Assembly: GCA_943368345.1 (NCBI GenBank)
Contig: CALRKY020000018.1
Coordinates: 1 to 63,704 of the forward strand
Direction of reading: 5' to 3'
Source: JADCGM01 sp943368345
Lineage (GTDB): Bacteria; Pseudomonadota; Alphaproteobacteria; Sphingomonadales; Sphingomonadaceae
DNA: 63,704 bases
Shown: positions 42,914-50,876 of the stretch, piece after piece
Layout: each line of letters opens with the position of its first letter
Position numbering within the stretch: the first letter of the stretch is position 1
Made by a program: the position numbers and the translations under genes
The notes under the pieces: model-generated
What the model saw: the letters and a program-made list of their open reading frames with translations, nothing else
Told to the model about the DNA's origin: nothing
Databases searched by the model: none

Positions 42914-43399
42914 TCAACTATTCTTTTTCGGCGTCAAATCATGTTCCTGTTTTACCCCAATCCCGGTGATTGTGGATATGTTGGTGGACAAGGGAGACTC
43001 GCGCAGATCGCCTAACAACGCAAGCGCCGAAGTCCCTGAAACATGGAGGGCATTGGTCCGCAATCGCCGGAATGCCTGGGCCAGTGGCTCACCCTTGCCC
43101 GACCGGGTTGCATCCCCCGTGACCCGAACCCAAGCATCCCCCCCGTCTGGTACAACCTGCATGGTCAATTGCACGTCATCTTGCAGCTGAACCCTTAGCA
43201 GTCTCGCCCCCGCCCAATTGACACCTGCCGCCGGGCGCTGCGGCGCCTCTGCCAATTCTGCCAGGACCGAAGCCGTCGGCACCCGTCCGCCGCCGGACAG
43301 AGACCGGATTTCGACGATATTGTCAGGGCGGAGCAGCGTCAGCGGCTCCCGCGTCGGGTCGCGGTAGACCGCCATGCTGACCACAAGAGCGACCGCCAC
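42914..43399 (-). CDS. hypothetical membrane-anchored protein
   Basis: The frame from GTG 43399 encodes 161 residues, beginning with a short hydrophobic run (VALVVSMAVY) and continuing as a soluble domain with RPDNIVEIRSLSGGGRVPTA and RLLRVQLQDDVQLTMQVV. In the same frame upstream, codons for FAWISAGAAGLVAV would complete a full membrane helix, but there is no ATG, GTG or TTG before the TGA at 43441-43443. The helix is thus truncated in the annotated form. I do not recognise the family. It lies between the small membrane gene and the dcw promoter, and its 3' end is 10 bp from the GTGGG repeats. Confidence 0.55.
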   Translation of the reverse strand: MAVALVVSMAVYRDPTREPLTLLRPDNIVEIRSLSGGGRVPTASVLAELAEAPQRPAAGVNWAGARLLRVQLQDDVQLTMQVVPDGGDAWVRVTGDATRSGKGEPLAQAFRRLRTNALHVSGTSALALLGDLRESPLSTNISTITGIGVKQEHDLTPKKNS

Positions 43400-43440
43400 C
43401 AGCCCTGCGGCACCGGCGGATATCCAGGCGAACCGGGGGT

Positions 43441-43662
43441 TCAGAGCGACTTTGCTGGCTTGGCCGCTTCGCTGTTGGCGGCTTCGCGTTTCTCGGCTGC
43501 TTTCTCGGCACCAGGACCGGGCGCAACCCCCAGCACCGCGAGCGTTTCACCCTGACTGTCAGCCGGGGCCATCGACCGGTTCGGCCGTAATCCCGCTGCA
43601 GCGATCAGCACCAGCAGGAAGACAATGGCAAGGCCGGTCAGGCCGATTCGGACTCGTTGCAT
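43441..43662 (-). CDS. small hypothetical membrane protein
   Basis: The 73-residue product has a membrane helix near residues 6-25 (IGLTGLAIVFLLVLIAAAGL) after a basic N-terminus. An Ala/Glu/Lys-rich tail follows. Its TGA stop is in the same frame as the downstream gene, with 41 bases between them and no other stop. Either the two are separate small proteins or one longer gene interrupted by TGA. No family is recognised. The ATG at 43662 lies behind a GAGGAG ribosome site, which supports translation. Confidence 0.6.
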   Translation of the reverse strand: MQRVRIGLTGLAIVFLLVLIAAAGLRPNRSMAPADSQGETLAVLGVAPGPGAEKAAEKREAANSEAAKPAKSL

Positions 43663-43756
43663 GGCTCCTCAATCCAAACATCTGCCACTGGATCAGATCA
43701 ATTCAGGACGCCCAAAAGACGGAGCGCGGTCGCGCACCAACGTCCCAATGCCACCA

Positions 43757-43772
43757 GTGACAATATTGTCAC
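43757..43772. promoter_or_regulatory. perfect 16-bp palindrome, probable operator
   Basis: GTGACAATATTGTCAC is a perfect palindrome without a loop, lying in the 147-bp space between cysK and the small membrane gene, about 95 bases upstream of the latter's start. With no loop it is a protein-binding site rather than a terminator. The half-site GTGACAAT does not match the CRP spacing (six bases between GTGA and TCAC; here there are eight). I cannot name the regulator. Confidence 0.55.
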
Positions 43773-43809
43773 AAGCTATTCCCATTCCCGGGCGCTGTCC
43801 ACCGGACTG

Positions 43810-44793
43810 TCAGTGCAACCAATCCGGAATTGGCAGTTCACGCGCTGCCAGCCACTGCCGGTTGAAGATCGACGACAGATATCTGAGGCCGCTGTCACAC
43901 AATATGGTCACCACGGTTTTGCCGGGGCCAAGCTGCCGGGCCAGCCGGATCGCCCCGCCGACGTTGATGCCGGATGACAGGCCGACACACAGCCCCTCCT
44001 CCGCCATCAAAGCATGGACAATCGGCATCGCGTCCTTGTCGGAAACCTGAAACTGGGTATCGGGGACAAAGCCGTCGAGGTTGGCGGTAATGCGGCTTTG
44101 ACCAATGCCTTCCGCTGCCGAATTGCCCTCGGCCCGCAACTCGCCGTGCGCGAACCAGTTGAACAGCGCCGCCCCCATCGGATCGGTCAGGGCGATCACA
44201 ATGTCGGGCGACATCGCCTTCAACCCAAGCCCGACCCCGGCAATCGTCCCGCCCGTGCCAGCAGCGCAGGTAAAGCCGTCCACCTGCCCTCCGGTCTGCT
44301 CCCAGATTTCCGGGGCGGTGGTCTTGATATGGGCAAACCGGTTGGCGACATTGTCGAACTGATTGGCCCAGATCGCCCCCGGCAAATCCTCGGCCAAGCG
44401 GCGCGACGTGTGCACATAGTGGGCGGGGTTTGAATAGGCGGCAGGTGGCACCAGCACCAGTTCCGCCCCCAGTGCCCGAAGCGTCGCCTGCTTTTCGACC
44501 GACTGGGTTTCCGGCATCACGATGACGGTCTTGTAGCCCTTGGCATTGCCGACGACCGCAAGGCCGATGCCGGTATTGCCCGCCGTACCTTCGACGATGG
44601 TACCGCCGGTCTTGAGCGTGCCGCTGGCCTCGGCCTCCTCAACGATGAACTTCGCTGCCCGGTCCTTGATCGACCCGCCGGGATTCATGAATTCACATTT
44701 GGCCAATATTTCGCAGCCGGTCTCCTCAGACGCCCGCCGCAGCCGGACAAGCGGAGTGTTGCCGATCAGGCCAAGAACATCAGGTGCAGTCAT
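43810..44793 (-). CDS. cysK: cysteine synthase A
   Basis: CysK makes cysteine from O-acetylserine and sulfide with PLP. The PLP lysine is Lys43 in NPGGSIKDRAA, preceded by GNTPLVRL. EGTAGNTGIGLA is the substrate-binding loop, and AAGTGGTIAGVGLGLK is the phosphate-binding loop. The 327 residues match the cysteine synthase family better than cystathionine beta-synthase, as no CBS domain follows. The start has a good ribosome site (AGGACA, six bases). It diverges from the flavin reductase gene. Confidence 0.9.
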   Translation of the reverse strand: MTAPDVLGLIGNTPLVRLRRASEETGCEILAKCEFMNPGGSIKDRAAKFIVEEAEASGTLKTGGTIVEGTAGNTGIGLAVVGNAKGYKTVIVMPETQSVEKQATLRALGAELVLVPPAAYSNPAHYVHTSRRLAEDLPGAIWANQFDNVANRFAHIKTTAPEIWEQTGGQVDGFTCAAGTGGTIAGVGLGLKAMSPDIVIALTDPMGAALFNWFAHGELRAEGNSAAEGIGQSRITANLDGFVPDTQFQVSDKDAMPIVHALMAEEGLCVGLSSGINVGGAIRLARQLGPGKTVVTILCDSGLRYLSSIFNRQWLAARELPIPDWLH

Positions 44794-44870
44794 AGCCTGT
44801 CCTAACCGCTTAGCCTCAGTTCGTGAAGAAGCGGTGGCGACTTCGGCGCGAGCGCGTTAAATGCCGTCGC

Positions 44871-45371
44871 ATGTCAGTTCCCGCATCATCCGACACTTCG
44901 TTCGACCCCAAGGCGTTCCGAGCCGCCCTTGGCCGCTATGCCACCGGCGTTGCGGTGGTAATGGCCCGAACGGTTGATGGTCGGACCGCCGGCATGACCA
45001 TCAACAGCTTTGCCAGCGTCAGTCTCGATCCGCCGCTGGTCCTCTGGTCAATGCAGAGCGGTACGCCGTCGAGCAGCATTTTCCGGGCAGCAGGTGCCTT
45101 CACCGTCAGCATATTGGGTGCCGAACATCAGGACCTGGCGATGACCTTCGCCAAGTCCGGCGATGCCAAGCTGGAACATGAAGCGGTGGTTCCCGCCCCA
45201 AGCGGACAACCGCATTTGCGCGATGTTGTCGCCTGGTTCGATTGCGCTACCGACGCCGTCCACGCCGGGGGGGATCATGATATTTTCGTCGGCCGCGTCT
45301 CCGCCTTTGGCCAATCAGCGGGGCGGACTCTGACCTTCCATGACGGCCGCTTTTTCACGAGCGGGGAATGA
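44871..45371 (+). CDS. flavin reductase family protein
   Basis: The 166-residue protein is a flavin reductase domain of the HpaC/NTAB type. FRAALGRYATGVAVVMAR, MTINSFASVSLDPPLVLWSM and AFTVSILGAEHQDLAMTFA are the FMN-binding blocks, with DHDIFVGRV near the end. Such proteins supply reduced flavin to a monooxygenase or reduce flavins directly. The partner is not obvious here. ATG at 44871 is preferred over a basic N-terminal extension. The stop overlaps the start of the peptide-binding lipoprotein gene. Confidence 0.85.
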   Translation: MSVPASSDTSFDPKAFRAALGRYATGVAVVMARTVDGRTAGMTINSFASVSLDPPLVLWSMQSGTPSSSIFRAAGAFTVSILGAEHQDLAMTFAKSGDAKLEHEAVVPAPSGQPHLRDVVAWFDCATDAVHAGGDHDIFVGRVSAFGQSAGRTLTFHDGRFFTSGE

Positions 45372-46918
45372 CGCGGGCGCTCGTCGCGCTTCTGCTGCTC
45401 GTGGCTGCGTCCTGCGCGCCCGGTGAAGGTGATGAGCGCGGCGAAACCCTTCGGGTCGATGTCGTCGGCAGTTTTGATCCTCGCGCCTCTCGGACGCTGC
45501 TGTCGGGGCCGCGCGCCGTCCTGAACGATTCCACCCAATTGGGGCTGGTTGATCTCGACGCGGCGGGACAGGTGGTCCCTGGCCTCGCCACCTCCTGGCG
45601 GGTCAGCGACGACGGCCTCGGGGTGATTTTCCGTCTGCGTCCGCTGGAGTGGCAGGATGGACGCAAGGTTCTGGCGCGTGATGCCGTCACGACCTTCCGC
45701 CGGATCGCTGCACCGTCGAGCCAGCATCCGTTGAAGGCCATGCTTGACCGGATCGTCAATGCGCCCGCGATTGGTGCCGGGGCGAAATCGCAGGCCAGCC
45801 TTGGCATCTCCGACCCGCTGCCGAACATTGTCGAAGTCCGGCTGTCGACGCCGCAGCCAGCCCTGCTGCAATTACTCGGTGACCAGAGCACGGCCATCCT
45901 GCGCAAAGGCGATTTTCCACCACCGCTTGGCGCATTCACCGTCATCAACGCCGTGTCCCGACCGCTCCACCTCGCCCGCAACCCCCGCTATTTTGACGCG
46001 GCATCGGTGCAACTGGCAGGCGTTGATCTGTTGCCCATCGAAGACCCGGTCGCCGCTATCACCCGGTTCCGCCGCAATGAAACCGATGTCGTCATCGGCG
46101 ACGGCATCGCCGGTCTCGGCGAAGCGCGGACTGTGTCGAGCCAGACGGCGCTTCGGATCGACCCAACCTACGGGGTCTACGGCTATCTAGCCAACACACG
46201 ACGCGGGCCGCTCGCCGACAAGCGGGTACGACGAGCGCTGGCGATGGTGGTGGACCGCGCCACGCTGGTGCAGCGGATGTTCGCCATTCCGGCAATGCAG
46301 CCGGTCACCGGCCTTGTTCCCGCCAACCTCCCCGGCCATGCAAACCCGGCGCAGCCCGATTGGGCCGACTGGCTGTATATCCAGCGGTTGACAGAGGCTC
46401 GGCGCTTGCTGGCCGAGGCGGGACACGGGACCGACCGCCCCTTGACTGTCGAAGTGATCATCACCAGCGGCCGGGAGCACCGGATGGTGCTCGATGTCGT
46501 GGCACGGGATTGGGGCACAGTCGGGGTGACTATCAAGCCGGTCGTCCGCTCGGCGCAAGGGCTTGCCAGCGACATTGCGACAGGCAAATTCACACTTGCC
46601 CTTACTGAACGCCGCGCGCCGGTGGACAGTGCCCGGTTTTTCCTCGCGCCCTTTGGCTGCCGCGCGCAGGGCCCCTATTGCAACCGCAACGCCGATGCCC
46701 TGCTCCGCAACCGCCGTACCGAGGCCGACCCCGCTGACCGGGCCGCAGCGCTGCGGAAGGCGGACCAGGCGATGGTCGATGACGTGCCGATGATCCCGCT
46801 GTTCATCCCTGTCCGTTGGGCGCTGGTTCGCCCGGAAGTGACCGGCTGGTCCTCCAATATTCTCGGCGCGCATCCGCTTAGCCGTCTCGACAAAAACAGT
46901 AACGCGAAAGGCAAATGA
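45368..46918 (+). CDS. family 5 extracellular solute-binding lipoprotein (peptide/nickel type)
   Basis: The 516-residue protein begins with a signal sequence ending in VAASC, a lipobox, so it is a periplasmic lipoprotein. The fold of SBP family 5 shows in VPGLATSWRVSDDGLGVIFRLR, LARDAVTTFRRI, and ADKRVRRALAMVVDRATLV with RRLLAEAGH. These proteins bind oligopeptides, nickel or similar solutes for ABC importers. No permease or ATPase gene lies nearby, only a flavin reductase and a thiolase in the same operon with overlapping starts. The ligand cannot be inferred. Confidence 0.85.
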   Translation: MTRALVALLLLVAASCAPGEGDERGETLRVDVVGSFDPRASRTLLSGPRAVLNDSTQLGLVDLDAAGQVVPGLATSWRVSDDGLGVIFRLRPLEWQDGRKVLARDAVTTFRRIAAPSSQHPLKAMLDRIVNAPAIGAGAKSQASLGISDPLPNIVEVRLSTPQPALLQLLGDQSTAILRKGDFPPPLGAFTVINAVSRPLHLARNPRYFDAASVQLAGVDLLPIEDPVAAITRFRRNETDVVIGDGIAGLGEARTVSSQTALRIDPTYGVYGYLANTRRGPLADKRVRRALAMVVDRATLVQRMFAIPAMQPVTGLVPANLPGHANPAQPDWADWLYIQRLTEARRLLAEAGHGTDRPLTVEVIITSGREHRMVLDVVARDWGTVGVTIKPVVRSAQGLASDIATGKFTLALTERRAPVDSARFFLAPFGCRAQGPYCNRNADALLRNRRTEADPADRAAALRKADQAMVDDVPMIPLFIPVRWALVRPEVTGWSSNILGAHPLSRLDKNSNAKGK

Positions 46919-48102
46919 TGTCCGATCCCATCGTCATCGTCGGCGCACGCCGCACCCCCATGGGGGGATTTCAGGGCGATTTTGCAGGTCTGACCGCCAG
47001 TCAGCTTGGTGCAGCCGCCATCCGCGCCGCGCTCGATGATTCCGGCGTCACGGGATCCGACGTTGATCGCGGCATCATGGGCTGCGTGCTGCCTGCCGGA
47101 CAGGGTCAGGCCCCGGCCCGGCAGGCGGTGCTGGGAGCAGGCCTGCCCGAAGGTGTCTCGGCTGTCACCGTCAACAAAATGTGCGGCTCCGGCATGCAGG
47201 CGGTCATGGATGCCCATGACGCCCTCCGCGCCGGGTCCGCCGACATCATCGTCGCCGGCGGCATGGAGAGCATGTCGAACGCGCCCTATCTGCTGGCCAA
47301 GGCGCGCGGTGGTTTCCGGATGGGCCACGGCGAAATCAAGGATCATATGTTCCTCGACGGTCTGGAGGATGCCTATGACAAGGGTCGCCTGATGGGCAGT
47401 TTCGCCGAGGAATGCGCCAAACTCTACCAATTCACCCGGGAGGCGCAGGATGCCTATGCCATTCGCTCGCTGGAACGGGCCCAGACCGCAATCGCGGACG
47501 GCAGCTTCGCCGGTGAAATCACACCCGTCACCGTTGCGGGGCGTGGTGGTGACACCAGTGTCAGCATCGATGAGCAGCCCGGCAAGGCGCGACCGGACAA
47601 AATCCCGACACTGAAACCCGCCTTCGCCAAGGACGGCACAGTGACCGCCGCCAATGCCTCCTCGATCAGCGACGGAGCTGCCGCGCTGGTCCTGATGCGC
47701 GAATCAACCGCTAAGGCGCGCGGCCTGACCCCGCTTGCCCGCATCCTCGGCCATGCCGTCCACGCCCAGGCTCCGGCCTGGTTTGCCACCGCGCCCATCC
47801 CGGCGATGGAAAAGCTGATGGCAAAGACCGGCCTCGCCACGAGCGATATCGACCTGTTCGAAATCAACGAAGCCTTCGCGGTTGTCGCCATGGCCGCGAT
47901 CCGCGACCTCCGGCTTGATCCGGCCATCGTCAACGTGAACGGCGGGGCCTGTGCGCTGGGCCACCCAATCGGCGCATCGGGCGCGCGCATCCTAGTCACC
48001 CTGCTCAACGCCCTGAAACGCCGCAACAAAACGATCGGCGTCGCCAGCCTCTGCATCGGCGGCGGCGAAGCTACGGCAGTCGCGATTGAACGGCTGAATT
48101 AG
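46915..48102 (+). CDS. acetyl-CoA C-acyltransferase (thiolase)
   Basis: This 395-residue thiolase has the acylated Cys90 (NKMCGSGMQAVMDA), the NEAFA loop, the catalytic histidine in GGACALGHPIGASG, and the second cysteine at 380 in CIGGGEA. Both degradative and biosynthetic thiolases share these features. The sequence style is that of acetyl-CoA acetyltransferase, which condenses two acetyl-CoA or cleaves acetoacetyl-CoA. ATG at 46915 overlaps the upstream stop (ATGA), so the three genes form one operon. It converges with the membrane-protein gene after a 111-bp gap. Confidence 0.9.
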   Translation: MMSDPIVIVGARRTPMGGFQGDFAGLTASQLGAAAIRAALDDSGVTGSDVDRGIMGCVLPAGQGQAPARQAVLGAGLPEGVSAVTVNKMCGSGMQAVMDAHDALRAGSADIIVAGGMESMSNAPYLLAKARGGFRMGHGEIKDHMFLDGLEDAYDKGRLMGSFAEECAKLYQFTREAQDAYAIRSLERAQTAIADGSFAGEITPVTVAGRGGDTSVSIDEQPGKARPDKIPTLKPAFAKDGTVTAANASSISDGAAALVLMRESTAKARGLTPLARILGHAVHAQAPAWFATAPIPAMEKLMAKTGLATSDIDLFEINEAFAVVAMAAIRDLRLDPAIVNVNGGACALGHPIGASGARILVTLLNALKRRNKTIGVASLCIGGGEATAVAIERLN

Positions 48103-48213
48103 GGCGAAGTCTAACAAAACCGCTGTCATTCAGGGGTAGCAACGCCTCGGGGCGTGAAAGGCAAGTGGCAGGGTATTTCTTGCAAGAAGAAGGCGCTCCA
48201 AGGGAGGCCAGGA

Positions 48214-48786
48214 TCAGCGGCGTTCTCCGCGCCGCATACCCATCGCCAGTATTGCCAGCGCCAGCGCGATGAGCAGATGATAGGCATGCCAAGCAGTCGC
48301 GTCCGCAAGCCACGGCGCGCCACGGACGATAAGGGAATTCGCCAGCAGCAGGGCAATGCCTGCTGGCGTTAGCCAGTCCGACCCGGCACGGACTGCCTGT
48401 GACAACTTAGCGAAGAGGGCGATCGTTAGCGCGAGAATGAAGAATGGGGCAATGCCTGTGCTGGCGAAGGAGAAAATCAGCCCGGCCACGGTCAGGCCCG
48501 CAGCCGCGAGCAGCATATCCCTTCCACCTCCGCTGCGCGGAAGGCAGGCGGCCGCTAACGCAGCAGCGCCGGCAAGCCCCAGCAGTTGCGATGCACCTGC
48601 GTGCAGCGGTGCCAGCTCGGCTTGCAGACCGGCTCCGAACCGCACTACGCCGACGGTCGCCGCCATACCGAAACAGGCCATTGCAAAGGCTGGCAGCAAT
48701 TGCTGCTGTCTCGACAGGTCGACTGCGCCCCAGAGCGCGACGAGCACAATCACCGCATCGGACAGGGCATAATGTGCAGGCATCAT
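48214..48786 (-). CDS. hypothetical polytopic membrane protein
   Basis: The 190-residue protein has about six hydrophobic helices, for example AVIVLVALWGAVDL, LLPAFAMACFGMAATVGVV, LLLAAAGLTVAGLIF and LLIALALAILAMGM. It ends in a basic tail (MRRGERR). No named family is recognised. ATG at 48786 overlaps the stop of the fatty acid hydroxylase gene, so they are cotranscribed and the functions may be linked. It converges with the thiolase gene. Confidence 0.7.
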   Translation of the reverse strand: MMPAHYALSDAVIVLVALWGAVDLSRQQQLLPAFAMACFGMAATVGVVRFGAGLQAELAPLHAGASQLLGLAGAAALAAACLPRSGGGRDMLLAAAGLTVAGLIFSFASTGIAPFFILALTIALFAKLSQAVRAGSDWLTPAGIALLLANSLIVRGAPWLADATAWHAYHLLIALALAILAMGMRRGERR

Positions 48787-49718
48787 GCCTGACGCGAGTC
48801 TGCATGCGGCGCGGCGGGTGGCAAAAGCCCTGCAGCGCGCTTGATGTCCTTCGAACCTAGGCGCGATCCATCATGGCTCCAGCCCGGCGGGGCAAAGATG
48901 TAGCAAAGCCTTTGCCACAGGTTTAGCCCGCGCTGGGTGACATCCTTGGCAATTCCAACATATTCGTGCGTCAGGATGGTCACCGGATTGTAGGTATCGA
49001 GGTTCTTGACCAGCCCATAGTCGACAGGCTCGGCACGATCCTCCTCGACAAATGTCCCCAGCATCCGATCCCAGATGATCAATGTTCCAGCATAGTTGAC
49101 GTCAAGATATTTGGCGTTGCGGCCGTGGTGGACGCGGTGGTGGCTCGGCGTGTTGAAGATATATTCGAACCAGTGCGGCATGCGGTCAATCGTCTCGGTG
49201 TGCAGGAAAAACTGGTAGGTCGCGTTGAGCACGCCGCAAAATATGACCAATACCGGATCGAAACCGATCAGGATCAGCGGAATTTTGAGCATCATCGTGC
49301 CGGTGAAATGCTTCATCCAGCTCTGTCGAAGCGCGATCGGCATGTTGAAATTGGTCGAGCTGTGGTGAACGACATGCATCGCCCAGCCCCAGCGGACGCG
49401 GTGGCAGATGCGGTGATGCACATAAAAGCGGAAATCGTCGAGGACGAAGCACAGCAGAAAGGTCCACCATGTGTTGGGAATCTCTACGACGGCATAGGGC
49501 GCGACGCCGAACAGCGCGGCTGTGGTGATGAAGGCGAATAGCGCATTTACGGGGTCGCTTGCCAGCCCGAGGAAGATAGAGAGCACTGAATCCCTCAGCG
49601 GCACAGCTCCCTTGCGGCGCAACAGACCGATAGCAAATAGTTCCAGAATGACGCCCGCACCAAACGCGGCAAGCGTGATCACCACCCAATTCTGGGCCAT
49701 GAATTGTTCGACGGTCAT
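48783..49718 (-). CDS. sterol desaturase / fatty acid hydroxylase family protein
   Basis: The 311-residue membrane protein has the histidine clusters of di-iron hydroxylases: HHRICH, HVVHHSS and HHRVHH, with a further conserved HTET. Four or so membrane helices bracket them. Family members hydroxylate or desaturate lipids such as fatty acids, carotenoids or sterols. Sterols are unlikely here but the substrate is unknown. ATG at 49718 lies behind GAGAGG with six bases spacing. It is divergent from the LysR gene, which makes it the probable target of that regulator. Confidence 0.85.
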   Translation of the reverse strand: MTVEQFMAQNWVVITLAAFGAGVILELFAIGLLRRKGAVPLRDSVLSIFLGLASDPVNALFAFITTAALFGVAPYAVVEIPNTWWTFLLCFVLDDFRFYVHHRICHRVRWGWAMHVVHHSSTNFNMPIALRQSWMKHFTGTMMLKIPLILIGFDPVLVIFCGVLNATYQFFLHTETIDRMPHWFEYIFNTPSHHRVHHGRNAKYLDVNYAGTLIIWDRMLGTFVEEDRAEPVDYGLVKNLDTYNPVTILTHEYVGIAKDVTQRGLNLWQRLCYIFAPPGWSHDGSRLGSKDIKRAAGLLPPAAPHADSRQA

Positions 49719-49776
49719 AAGATGCCTCTCGCTATCCAAGGCAGGCATAGGTCAATTTGGATAGAAAAATAATGGA

Positions 49777-49794
49777 ATAATTGATCGATATTAT
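49777..49794. promoter_or_regulatory. AT-rich inverted repeat between hydroxylase and LysR genes
   Basis: ATAAT and ATTAT flank TGATCGAT in an 18-base imperfect palindrome, in the 96-bp region between the two divergent starts. It includes the T-N11-A layout common to LysR-type regulator sites. The surrounding stretch is the most AT-rich in this part of the window and may also hold both promoters. Assignment as the LysR operator rests on position and symmetry. Confidence 0.45.
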
Positions 49795-49814
49795 GTATAT
49801 TCTGGAACATGATT

Positions 49815-50747
49815 ATGAACCTCACCCGATTGCAGCGGTTCCTTTCGGTCTATCGTAATGAGAGTTTCAGCCGCGCCGCAGACGAATTGGGGATGACCCA
49901 TTCAGCGCTGACCAAGTCGGTGCAGCTGCTCGAGCAGGAGCTGGGGGCCGATCTGTTCGACCGCACTACGCGCGTCGTCAGCCCGACCAAGGCGGGGCAC
50001 AGGCTGGCGGCGCGCGCGGAAGAACTGCTCGCCTTTGCCGCGCAAGTGGGGGAGGAAGCGGTATCGGGTCAGCAGCACATCCAGTTGATCGCAGGGCCTG
50101 CGGTGATCGAGGCATCGCTTGCTCCGGTCCTCGCGGCCTTGCACAAGGCACATCCGGAAATCCGCGTGACAGCAGAGACGATGCCGCCTGACATCGCAAT
50201 CGCCCGACTGCAAAGGCGCGAAGTTCATCTGCTGCTCTATCATTCTACCACAATCCGCGCGCTGCCAGACAGGCGCGCCTTCCGGATCAGCCCGATCATC
50301 GACGAAGCCTATGTTGCGGTGGTCCGCACAGGGCATCCGCTGTTCGATGGCGATCGCTCGCTTGATGCAATGCTCAGTTTCCAATGGGCGATCCCTGGCT
50401 ATGACCGGCTTTATCGGTCTGCGATTCCTGCGGAGATCGAAAGGAAATATCGCCGTGCGGGCTTCCCGCATTACCGCATCCTCAGCCTTGGCACCTGTCT
50501 TGCGCTGGCGGCGGACAGCGACCTGATTGCACTATTGCCCGAAAATTTTGCGCGGCGGGAGGCACCGGCGCTCGGTCTGGAGATAATCGCAATGCCGTTT
50601 GACGATGGCGCGCGCTATGGGGTTAGCGCCATCACGCTGGCCCGCCAACCGCCAGATCCGATTGTCGAAGAGCTAATCGGGATGTTCGCGGCAGGTGCCG
50701 TTCTGGCTACGTCTGCGGCGGACCGCACCGACGTCAGTTCGCGCTAG
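49815..50747 (+). CDS. LysR-family transcriptional regulator
   Basis: The 310-residue protein has an N-terminal winged helix (LTRLQRFLSVYRNESFSRAADELGMTHSALTKSVQLLEQELGADLFDR) of the LysR type, then a linker helix and a two-lobed effector domain from about residue 85. The helix-turn-helix core is the segment from SFSRAADELG to ALTKSVQLLE. I take ATG at 49815, while ATG at 49809 is equally open. It stands opposite the hydroxylase gene and most likely regulates it and itself. The inducer is unknown. Confidence 0.9.
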   Translation: MNLTRLQRFLSVYRNESFSRAADELGMTHSALTKSVQLLEQELGADLFDRTTRVVSPTKAGHRLAARAEELLAFAAQVGEEAVSGQQHIQLIAGPAVIEASLAPVLAALHKAHPEIRVTAETMPPDIAIARLQRREVHLLLYHSTTIRALPDRRAFRISPIIDEAYVAVVRTGHPLFDGDRSLDAMLSFQWAIPGYDRLYRSAIPAEIERKYRRAGFPHYRILSLGTCLALAADSDLIALLPENFARREAPALGLEIIAMPFDDGARYGVSAITLARQPPDPIVEELIGMFAAGAVLATSAADRTDVSSR

Positions 50748-50876
50748 CCCGCAAACGATGTTCTTGAGGATGCCGGGAATCATTGTTCATCAGACAGTTG
50801 CAGACGTACCTGACTCCCCAACATTGCTACGCTTCGGATCCTCTGGAGCCGTCGGCGCATTCTATGGGTTCACGGC

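Noticed and set aside
41796..43190. 464-codon open frame opposite rsmH and mraZ
   Set aside because: It crosses two certain genes and the dcw promoter, and its translation is low-complexity Arg/Pro/Gln sequence.
48142..48155. Hairpin ACGCC/GGCGT between the thiolase and membrane-protein genes
   Set aside because: The stem has only five base pairs and no T-tract, too weak to call a terminator. A nearby 12-bp palindrome TTCTTGCAAGAA (48177-48188) was also noted but has no clear role.
50748..50876. Possible gene remnant between the LysR gene and the HhH gene
   Set aside because: The short open stretch has no ribosome site and no recognisable protein fragment.
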